Below, piece after piece: positions 55,852 to 64,000 of a stretch of 64,000 nt of DNA; position 1 is the first letter of the stretch, and every line of letters starts with the position of its first letter. The position numbers and the translations under genes are program-made. The notes under the pieces were generated by a model. The model was not told where the DNA came from, searched no databases, and was given only the letters and a program-made list of their open reading frames with translations. The DNA comes from Bactericera cockerelli (Eukaryota > Arthropoda > Insecta > Hemiptera > Triozidae): NCBI GenBank assembly GCA_024516035.1, contig CM044957.1:49968085-50032084 (forward strand), read 5' to 3'.

Positions 55852-56052
55852 GTTGAAATGAAAATCAAACAAGCCCTAGTTAAGAAGGAAATTAATTACC
55901 TAATTAAAATGAGTAATGAATACGAACTACAAGATATTGTTGAGAATTTCTTAAAGAGGAAGTGTATTTTTTTAATGTTCATCAATAAATTTAATGAAAT
56001 AATTGAAGAAAAAAATATAATAAAAATGTATTACATTGCAACACATTCATAA
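55852..56052 (+). CDS. Possible terminal exon, helical AT-rich peptide
   Basis: After an acceptor-like pyrimidine tract ending CTCCTCCAG, an ORF reads VEMKIKQALVKKEINYLIK, then MSNEYELQDIVENFLKRK and on to a TAA at 56052. The peptide is charged and predicted-helical in look, with regular hydrophobic spacing. AATAAA-type signals follow near 56123. It could be the last exon of a plus-strand gene convergent with the gene at 58193-59683. No family is recognised and AT-rich chance ORFs look similar, so support is weak. Confidence 0.2.
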   Translation, partial: VEMKIKQALVKKEINYLIKMSNEYELQDIVENFLKRKCIFLMFINKFNEIIEEKNIIKMYYIATHS

Positions 56053-56059
56053 ATTTTTA

Positions 56060-58192
56060 ATGATAATGAAATTTACTTTTCATCAACATGTTCAGAAAAA
56101 TCATCAGACCCAGATTTCACTAATAAATGCCCTTCAAAATAAAAATAATTAATTTATTGGAACTACATAAAATATAATATTTACAAAAATATATCCTAAT
56201 ATAAATGGAAAAAGAGTTTTTCTAAAGCCGCCAAAAAAAAAAATCAATTGAACTCCCTAGACTGAAATTAACGATTTCTTGCTCTTTTTGATGAATTAGG
56301 AACTGTTCCAGTTTTACCCACACTCTTGAGAAGATGCCTCGTTGAGAGATTATTTTTGCACTAATCCACACCAAAAAATCCTTCAGTTACATTGCTCCAC
56401 TGTAATTGACAGATTAGCATGCTACGACGTTGACTTGACAATAAACAATACGTAAATACTTAGGGCGAAATTAATAGACAAATTCTATATCCCAAGTCAT
56501 TGCTAAGTGTCGCTTTTCCCTATCTTACACAGTACGCAATCCGTGATTTAGCCACAGAGGTATTACAAAAACGTCTATTTATTGCGTCCTCAGAGTGCTT
56601 TTGGGGTCACGCAATTCAAATACAGGTATTTTGGGAAGTGTAAAAACCTTCCACAAAGACTATGTAAATCTATTCTCATGAAATGCAGAAAGTGTGTTAT
56701 CAACTTATCAATGAGATCTTCAATGTTTCCTATTCCTCCTCGATTTTTTTTATTTACAACAATTTAAATTAAAATAATATTAACTGGGCCGTCGCTGCAG
56801 TTCAATTTATCACAATTAGCAAACTTACTGTCGGACATAGAAGGGATACAAACACGAATTTAAAGTATTATTTTCTAGGTAAAATAACAAATCTGGGTCT
56901 GATATTCTTATGGCCATGATGTGAGCTCATCTAAGCTTTCGACTGGAAATGTAAGCACTAGGTAATTATATACACAAAATCAAATCGGAAGAACTATACA
57001 AAAAATTAGCTCCATCTTGTCCAATGAATATATAATTAAGGTAGATACTGCCGTACTAAAACAAACAACTAAAATAAGGTGCAGGATTTTCACAACGATC
57101 AAGGACAATGGGATATAGCTCTAATGTAGATATAAACCACACAATAAGATCACATTATGCTTTGATTAGGTATCACTTTACGGGCCAATTGGAAAGACAT
57201 GATTGTCCGTCAAACATTACTCGACGGTTTTAATTTTTAAATGGTCGTTGAATTTTGAATTATGATTCCACAGTTAAAAAATTGGACACTGAGCAATTCC
57301 ACCACTTCTTAATGACCAACATTGAATTCCCGATTAATATTTAATCAGAATCACTCTTGAGTCCATCTTTTCAATATGCACTGATAAACCTATCAGAGAG
57401 CTCTTTACATAAGTAAGCAATGATTTTCGATTGTTAAACGGAAATATCAATTCTGTAACAGTAGCTCAGAGAAAACGTTTACTTTAAGTCCGTTCGATTT
57501 AGTTTCCTTAATTTTTGAGTCTGAGTAAAACGAGTCTGAGTAAAACTCGCTCTTGGACTTGGAAAAATACATAATCTTTAGAACATTCAGGGTATGGGTT
57601 GATAGGAAATGATTCTTCGTGTAAATCGCTCGTAGGAGTGACTTTCTGTTCTATCTGACTGACTTTTGCTAGTCCTACGAGTATGAAAACTCAAATTTAT
57701 ACTTCGCATGACCCTCTAACATACCTTGAAAGTTCTAGAGATTACAATTTTGATACAAATGTATAAATTATAACGTTTCCACAGATAAAACATTATAAGG
57801 GGCAGTTTCGCAAGTTCAGGAAGATAAATGGCCCTAAAGATAGCATGTTCATTCAATTTTCAAGCACAGAACTCTGAGGTCATATGCATGACAAAACCAA
57901 GTCTCTGTTACACATACATTAAAAGTGGGTAATTCAACTTGTAAGAAACCTTGAATATAGTTCGTGAGAATTAGAACTTTAAAATGGACTAAATCATCAA
58001 TCATAAGAACTCATCTCTAGGTCTACTCGTAGAGAATCCTTGATTGCTATGCCGAAACTACTAAATTGCAAGAAACTTGATCTAACCTGAACGAGTCTCC
58101 AAATGAGTAATCCACTTCACGAAAATAACAGACATAAGAAATACAATGGTGGCGATTATTTGGTGATTCGAAGATTAAGTTGCAATTATTGT
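56060..58192. other. Repeat-poor intergenic stretch or 3'UTR of the 496-aa gene
   Basis: About 2.1 kb with none of the SINE, hAT or satellite motifs that fill the rest of the window. It lies directly downstream of the minus-strand ORF 58193-59683 and may include its 3'UTR. Only short AT-rich ORFs occur. Confidence 0.4.
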
Positions 58193-59683
58193 TCAAAGTG
58201 AAACATTCACGCTCGATCGAATTGTGTTGGGTTGAGAAAACATATCGTCGAAACGAACATCCTTTTTCCACGGTGATGTTGGAGGTGTTGCGGTCGGCAG
58301 GTGCATGTGAGAGTAAGGGGCACTGGGCTTGTGGAGCTCAGAGTGGCGCTTGGCGGTGGAGAAGAATTTGATTTCAATATCGCGATGTCCGTTGGGAGAT
58401 GTGATGATTTCTGAAGAGACCTGCAAGTCGTGGGAGTTGGGTTCGTAACTATCACTCTTGTTGCGCGACCTCACTGCCATCAGCGTCGATTCGGACGGTT
58501 CACTCCAGCTTCTTCTCAACAAATAGGAAGTGCCATTGTATTTTGTTGAATTTCCAGATACAACAGATCTGATTGAGTTAATGAAAAGTTTTGGTTCATT
58601 TGGAGAAGGAGGAGTCAAGAAAGGAGAGTAGCATCTTTGTTCCACGTCCCATATTTCGCCGCAAGGATCACAGTAGCGACATTGACACACAGTTCGAGGC
58701 TCTTCTTCCTTCTTACTCACAACTATTTTATCCAAAACATTAGGAGAAGTTCCACTTTGTTTGTCTTCGTCTAAAATCAAATTCACAAAAGAGTCAGTTA
58801 TCAAAGGACTAATGACAGAGTCATCTTTGATTGAATTTTCTCTTTTGGGGATCACTTGCACAGGGGGAGGTGGAGCCGTCAAGGGGACACCTGGTTTTCC
58901 TCTGGATTGTATTGTGAAAGTGGACGGGGGTTGCTCACGTGAAACAGACAGAGCTTTCACTTGTGGTTTCTTCAGTAGTTTTGACGTGGACCCAGGGTCT
59001 ATAACGGGTGTTTTCTCTTGTGACTCGACTGATTCAGTCAGAGGTTTCCTGTCTTTTTTCCTCCTTTTTCGAGGTTTGATTATCCTTGGTAAACTATTTT
59101 CCGACTGACCAGAGCTTTCATCGCTGGCGTTGCTCTGCACATCACTCGCTCTACCAGGTGCATCTTTGTTCACTACTGACTTTTCAACATTAGTGTACAA
59201 CTTTTGATTGGTTCTAGTCAAATTCAATTTATTTCGTGGGCTAATGAATTTTCCGTCGGCCAGAGGGGTTTGTGGATTTTGAGAGTTAACAGGCATGCGG
59301 GAAAAAGGCTGTCGATTCGTGTCATTGCTGGAAAAGTCTTGTCCCTTCCTGTATTTTGGGCTGTATTGATTGTTTACATTATACTGTTGATATCGTCTTT
59401 GATTATTATTGATAGAAGACACAGCCTGCATGTTCGACCAGCCATTGTGTGAATTAATGTCCACAAAATGGACTGGGCGAGGATATCCTGGGTTGAACTT
59501 GGGCGATCCATTGTTATACGACTTTCCAAAGGGTTCACATTGAAAACAGTTTGAATTTCTCGTTTGAGAGTTATGAAACTGTCTCGAATTTTGTCTTTGA
59601 TACTTATTCTTAGGAGCACGTGCACCCAAACAGTTCTCAAAATATTGATCAATTTCTACATTACCTTGAGCGGCAGGGCTCAT
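58193..59683 (-). CDS. Uncharacterised 496-aa low-complexity protein with Cys-rich patch
   Basis: This is by far the longest uninterrupted ORF of the window (ATG 59683, TGA ending at 58193) and lies in a locally repeat-poor stretch. An in-frame TTG lies three codons upstream, but the ATG has A at -3 and is the natural start. Residues 1-170 are rich in N, Q, S, R and Y. A strongly basic run, RIIKPRKRRKKDRKP (about 200-214), may be a nuclear localisation signal. A proline-rich segment (TAPPPPVQVIPKR) lies near 270. A Cys cluster CQCRYCDPCGEIWDVEQRC (about 333-351) could bind metal and is followed by SPFLTPPSP. A phospho-site-like RRSWSEPS lies near 390. KDVRF near 474-478 fits the RVxF docking consensus for protein phosphatase 1. 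No transmembrane or signal segment is visible. I do not recognise the family; the mixture suggests a disordered nuclear or cytoplasmic adaptor. It could be one large exon of a spliced gene, since no in-frame evidence excludes a 5' exon above 59700. Confidence 0.8.
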   Translation of the reverse strand: MSPAAQGNVEIDQYFENCLGARAPKNKYQRQNSRQFHNSQTRNSNCFQCEPFGKSYNNGSPKFNPGYPRPVHFVDINSHNGWSNMQAVSSINNNQRRYQQYNVNNQYSPKYRKGQDFSSNDTNRQPFSRMPVNSQNPQTPLADGKFISPRNKLNLTRTNQKLYTNVEKSVVNKDAPGRASDVQSNASDESSGQSENSLPRIIKPRKRRKKDRKPLTESVESQEKTPVIDPGSTSKLLKKPQVKALSVSREQPPSTFTIQSRGKPGVPLTAPPPPVQVIPKRENSIKDDSVISPLITDSFVNLILDEDKQSGTSPNVLDKIVVSKKEEEPRTVCQCRYCDPCGEIWDVEQRCYSPFLTPPSPNEPKLFINSIRSVVSGNSTKYNGTSYLLRRSWSEPSESTLMAVRSRNKSDSYEPNSHDLQVSSEIITSPNGHRDIEIKFFSTAKRHSELHKPSAPYSHMHLPTATPPTSPWKKDVRFDDMFSQPNTIRSSVNVSL

Positions 59684-60472
59684 CTTACACAATGATTAGC
59701 ACAACACATGAATGAAATCACTCACGAACTCATTTTATCTTGAAAATCCAGTAATTGAACACTTTTTGGTATTTTTTAATAAAAAAAAATAATGTTTACT
59801 CGAAAACATTTTGTCGGAAAGATTACGACGGTGTTTCACTCACGCCGCGATCACGCTGTGTCAGATGCAACCGACATCAGCTCTCCAGAACATACTGAAC
59901 AAAGCGAACTGGTGAACACTGCGAGCTACGAGGGAGAGAGAAGTGTACTCGCTGATGATAAGGAAGAGAGAGGGCATTCAAGACGTTCAGATAACTAACC
60001 CACACACGAATTGACACTTGCTACGTTTCTTATCAATATCGCACCGGCTATCAGTCAGACAGCGTGCACTCCTGACCATGCAATTTTTCTTGTACAAATC
60101 AAAGTCACTTTCTGATGAAAACTCTTTGAACATTAAAGATACCATCCAAACATCCGGTTATTGTAATGAAGGATTAGTTATTTTTCTCATTATTCTTATT
60201 TTCAAGATTACTGTTTCACCGGCTTTTCTTTTTCCTAGTTATGAAACAGCAGCTAACTTGGACTCTTGCGGTCTAGCTTGCGGCTTGCATATCTCGTAAG
60301 CGGAAAGTGACACACTAGTTCCCATGTAGATGCTGGGTCAACATGAACGCAGAAGTTGTCCCTAGTAAATTTTTCTTTTGTTATAGAATATAATGAGTTA
60401 GGAATGTATTTCAATTTTCAAGTACGAGTAAAATAGTAGGTAACTAACAACAGATACTTGAATTAATAACTA
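59684..60472 (-). other. 5' flank of the 496-aa gene
   Basis: The stretch upstream of the ATG has no recognised coding exon. 59850-60010 is a comparatively GC-rich segment that may hold the 5'UTR or promoter; no TATA box or initiator could be assigned. A short antisense fragment of SINE family B lies at about 60301-60370. Confidence 0.35.
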
Positions 60473-61885
60473 TGTATTTATAATGCTTTACATACTGAAA
60501 CAGAAATGGACAAAGAAAATGACCAAGTTAACATTAATCAAGGAATTGGTCATTTTAATAATTCTGATACCACTTCAGGACATCTGGTAGGTGCATTCTG
60601 CTATGGCATAAGTCTTCAGGCTTTCGGAAGCCTTAGAAACACACAGGTTTCTTGGGGTTCAAAAAATTGACTTACGGAATCCATCCGTTAGGTAGACGGT
60701 TAGAAACAGGTATCCTCATTGGCAAGCAAAGTAGTAGAACCAGCTAGAACTGTTGTCGGTAAACTCACAGAGAAGCAGAAGAAAGCAAAACACACAGATA
60801 TCATCCATCATTGTGTCCGTTCCGTCGATAACAATCGTTCAATAATGGAGCTTGAATTCATTCTATCAACTCGAACTCACTTCTGAAATAGTCAAATGAA
60901 GAGAATGTTTCTTGCCTCAATGACATTCAATAGCAAATCCTCATGATATCGTTTTGAGTTTATTATTCTAGTGTTGTCACACGTGAATAGCTCGGCTCAT
61001 CTTATTTGGCACACGTCCTAATGGTCTCAACACAAAGAGAGGTCGGACTGTCATTACTTGAGCAATCAACACTGCAAATAGATTGAGTAATACCAACTAA
61101 CAAAAAGCTTCACTCGCCAAGAACAAAAGGAACACACGCCTACTTCTCGTCCATGCCACGCAGAAAATGAGCAAAGTTACAAAATGAAGTATTGGTTTTA
61201 AAATGCGGAGACCTGGAATAGAGGCAGGTAAGTACAGAGAATTTAGTCTCATTCCTACAAGACAAACAGGACAGTCGCTACTTTTACTACTATTAACTGG
61301 TTGGAGTCTCACAGAGAAGGCCCAATTATCACACCGACCTCTATTAGATCTATTGTGGTGACCTACTAATAAACTTAACCTTTATGTTTGAGCTTCAAGA
61401 AGTTATCAGACTTCAATAATCGCATTCTGGTCAGTGAAATTCTTCCTCTATGAAGAGTTTTGCCTGCTGGGACTGATAAAACATCTTTATAGCCCGTTAA
61501 CACGCAGTTGAGTGTGCATAAGAATTGCCAGTAGAAATTCCTGAAGACATCTTGTGCATCAGCACCACTATGCTAGACTAATTGTTCCACATTGTTACAT
61601 GGTTTCAAGCCGTCTTCTTCATGTCAAATGGTGCTTTCCGCATAATAGATCAGTTCACTTTGGCAGGTTTTGAAACTCTTATCAAATAACTTCAATCTGC
61701 TGAGCAGGTGGTGCTTAAGACAAAAAAAAATTGTAAGTGAGGGAGGCTCAAAGTCTTTTGACGACCAACCTTGTAACTCTGAGCGTTTCGTTCAGGGTGC
61801 TTTCAGCAATAAGGAATTCACAATTCGCTGATCCAAAATCCAAAAAGGTCTCAGACATTATTGGAACAATTTAGAAGTCTCTGGT

Positions 61886-62107
61886 ATGGATATTGTTACT
61901 GGTGATGACTGTTTCATTGGGGAATCTGTGGAGATGACGCTGTTGAAGCTGTACCAGAAAGAAAACACCTCCTCTTCCCGTATAGCACTCTATTATTGTT
62001 TATCAGAGGACTTCAATAATTTTACCAATAAATTCATAACGTTGACAAACTTCATCAAAAAAGGGTGGTGCGGAAGAGAATGCCAAAAGCATTATCACCA
62101 CCCTTGA
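61886..62107 (+). pseudogene. Unidentified coding relic in the duplicated block
   Basis: In the right copy an ORF reads MDIVTGDDCFIGESVEMTLL and on through FIKKGWCGRECQKHYHHP. Protein-like pieces also occur upstream in shifting frames (for example VVGKLTEKQKKAKHTDI near 60740 and IDQFTLAGFETLIK near 61650), separated by stops. The left copy has an in-frame TAG where the right has GAG. This looks like an old, frame-broken gene or transposon protein carried along by the duplication. No family is recognised. Confidence 0.35.
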
Positions 62108-63444
62108 TCAGACTTTGTTTACCTATAATTAATTAAACCCTTTCACTGTACCTGTATATAAAAATTGTAAATAAATTTTGATCAAAATTGTTGAATAATA
62201 ATAATAAGATTCTAAACCCATTGAACAAATCAAACCTTACAATAGTACATGGGCCACCATTAATTCTAGTCAAGGTGGTTCTTGCCAGGATGCGAATCGG
62301 TCACACAAGACTGCCCTCCTATTAGTCAATGTGGGGAGCCTCAGTGGATCACACATATTCATAATTGTCCTTGTTTCAATCATATATGATTATATGAATA
62401 TGAAGGGGGGTCTGATCTGCTCCTTCCACATAGGAAGATCCTGTGAGTACACAAACTATCAGGTTTCTTGGAAATTTTATTTTATTTATTTATTTTTTAT
62501 AAATTAACGGGTTTCCCCATATTTACATAATATGCTATCAATAAAGTACTTAAATATTTATCTTTAATTTGTTGCAAAGAGTGATAAAAAAATGTCTAAG
62601 TCACTCCTAGTAAAAAATGTGTTCCCTGTTACCCATTAACCTATTCATTGTAAAGTTTTGACTAATATTCGTAGAATAGGTATCTGGGGTGAAGAGCTTT
62701 TGATTTCTAATGTTTCTACAGTTGATTCGAAAATTAATGTGTTCTAGGAGTTCAGGAATATTTATTTGAAATTTGGTGCTAAAGCGCCCATTTTTGGGCT
62801 ATATGAGTATTCACAGGCACACCTGCCATTATCGACGACAAAATGAGCTATTATACAGAAAAAATAGGTCCAGCAATTTTGGCTGTAAACTGGTCTACAT
62901 TAAATAAAATAATAACCAGCAGTAGCAGCCGCAGAAATAATTTGAAAATTACTATTTTCAAAAGGGATTTATTACCTATATTCGTGGTGTGTATGACCAT
63001 AGATGTTGACATGTACGACTATAATCTAATAAAAAATAGATAGATTACCTATATTCAGTTTTACTTGATCGATTTTGATGATTCTTCCAAAAGCGTAAAA
63101 TCGGCACTCCGTACTGTGACGTACAATATCTTTACAATATCCGCAATCCTCAATATATCGTACGTTTTCTCTCTCATTCTTTGTAAATTATTATCCGAAT
63201 AAATGTACCCGATTGCTTTGTTATTAATAATTGTGTGTCTTGCTAATGAAGAATGTCGTAATATATTCTTCAACCACAACCCCATTTAGAGGAAGCCGGG
63301 AAGCCATAGAAATCGCCCAACTCTCATATTGAGTGCACAACAAGCGAGTTATATTTCTCTGCTTCTGTGAGGAGTCTCCTAGTCCCCCAGCTCAGGGACT
63401 CCGAGTTCGGACCCTGGGTACTGACATGAATACACATTTTTGTT

Positions 63445-63660
63445 ATAATAATAATACTCTTTAGTGGAAGGTAACCACCAGGCGAGGTAAATGCTCAAAG
63501 TATTTTCTACCACCTAACCCTCAGAGTCTTATTATTATGTGGTCACAAACTCAAATTAATGAGGAAAAAAATCCATGCACTGGGTGGGATTCGAACCAAC
63601 GGATCCCTACGCTACCTGGATTACCAGACTGACGCGTTAACCACTTGACTACCAATGCAC
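63445..63660 (-). repeat. SINE family A (in right duplicate)
   Basis: Nearly full-length antisense copy at the position equivalent to 3054-3254, so it is the same ancestral insertion. Confidence 0.85.
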
Positions 63661-63707
63661 TATACATACAGCTCTGTGTATAACAATGGCACTTCTTGCT
63701 ACACAGT

Positions 63708-63799
63708 CAAACCTGGATATCAGAGAACAAATTTCAGCTCAAATTTACCTTAGAGAACCTGAATAAAAATAAAAAAGCTCTGGTCCCTTAAGTTCTCTT
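63708..63799 (+). mobile_element. pogo/Tc1-like terminal fragment (right duplicate)
   Basis: CAGTCAAACCTGGATATCAG AGAACAAATTTCAGCTC; better preserved than the left counterpart at 3297. Confidence 0.4.
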
Positions 63800-63814
63800 G
63801 TATCCAATACCGTG

Positions 63815-63967
63815 GGGGCAAGTTATCATATTAAATTTGAGTTAATCACTTTCGTGATGTCACAACTACTCAAACTCGCTGTACTAAACATTTGCCTGAC
63901 TTGGGACTGGAACCACCAACCTCCAGATTACAAAGTCTCCTTGATGATCAAACTACTCAGGTCGGTG
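63815..63967 (-). repeat. SINE family E
   Basis: AAGTTATCATATTAAATTTG, CTTTCGTGATGTCACAACTA, CCACCAACCTCCAG; it begins just after the duplication ends. Confidence 0.75.
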
Positions 63968-64000
63968 AAAATATAATTACTGCACATAAAAGCTGGTGTG

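Larger units (their letters stand above)
60473..63799 (+). repeat. Right copy of a ~3.3-kb direct duplication
   Basis: Direct counterpart of 1-3397, diverging just after CTTAAGTTCTCTT near 63799. It contains the same SINE-A at 63445-63660 and the same pogo-like fragment at its end. The longest residual ORF is better preserved here (61886-62107). Confidence 0.92.

Noticed and set aside
59204..59452. ORFs antisense to or out of frame with the 496-aa gene (also 58761-59108, 59374-59652, 58207-58455)
   Set aside because: They are shadows of the long minus-strand ORF; several start at non-ATG codons.

Overview
The window is eukaryotic nuclear DNA, most likely from an arthropod and probably an insect. 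It is AT-rich and gene-poor, with spliceosomal introns, a Pol III tRNA gene, dense tRNA-derived SINEs, hAT-type and fold-back DNA transposons, satellites and microsatellites. The N-terminal exons of a CCR4/CNOT6 deadenylase resemble insect orthologues more than vertebrate ones from memory. I cannot fix the species; a large, repeat-rich genome such as a hemipteran would fit.

Only three loci look like real genes. (1) 19125-21190, minus strand: three consecutive exons of CNOT6/CCR4 (Drosophila twin) giving the N-terminus and leucine-rich repeats. All phases fit, and the first intron is GC-AG. No exon for the catalytic domain was recognised between 19125 and the left edge, so the gene probably runs out of the window through a very large repeat-filled intron. 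(2) 16372-16451, plus: an intact tRNA-Leu(TAG) with a T7 terminator. (3) 58193-59683, minus: an intronless 496-codon ORF for a low-complexity basic protein with a Cys-rich CxCxxCxPC patch and a possible C-terminal PP1-docking (RVxF) motif, family unrecognised. Two short plus-strand ORFs at 55.3-56.1 kb are weak exon candidates.

The rest is repetitive. A ~3.3 kb direct duplication flanks the window (1-3397 and 60473-63799); both copies share a SINE at the same place, and one carries an extra ~95 bp. 3-16 kb is a SINE mosaic with two palindromic elements: a 982-bp long-TIR element (9202-10183) holding a fragment of a KRBA2/Ginger-like integrase, and a 536-bp near-perfect fold-back (12379-12914). 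A hAT MITE (15264-16162) has been split by another repeat. A second hAT MITE (24445-24851) has a perfect 8-bp target duplication and a SINE fragment inside. 25-33 kb holds SINEs, a 100-bp assembly gap and broken non-LTR retrotransposon 3' ends. 34.1-35.35 kb is a 61-bp minisatellite with a six-unit higher-order period. 37150-37677 is a MITE-like element with an internal 22-bp minisatellite and perfect hairpins. 45.5-49.7 kb is an unusual inverted array of a ~790-bp satellite (direct copies, then a switch to inverted copies), abutting a 39-bp minisatellite that is open for 156 codons. 52125-52943 is a short-TIR element filled by a 45-bp minisatellite whose degraded relative lies 40 kb away at 11.6 kb.

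The genes do not form a pathway. The most notable content is repeat architecture: inverted arrays, fold-backs and nested insertions that could yield double-stranded RNA or record rearrangement. Identities and copy counts were judged by eye.
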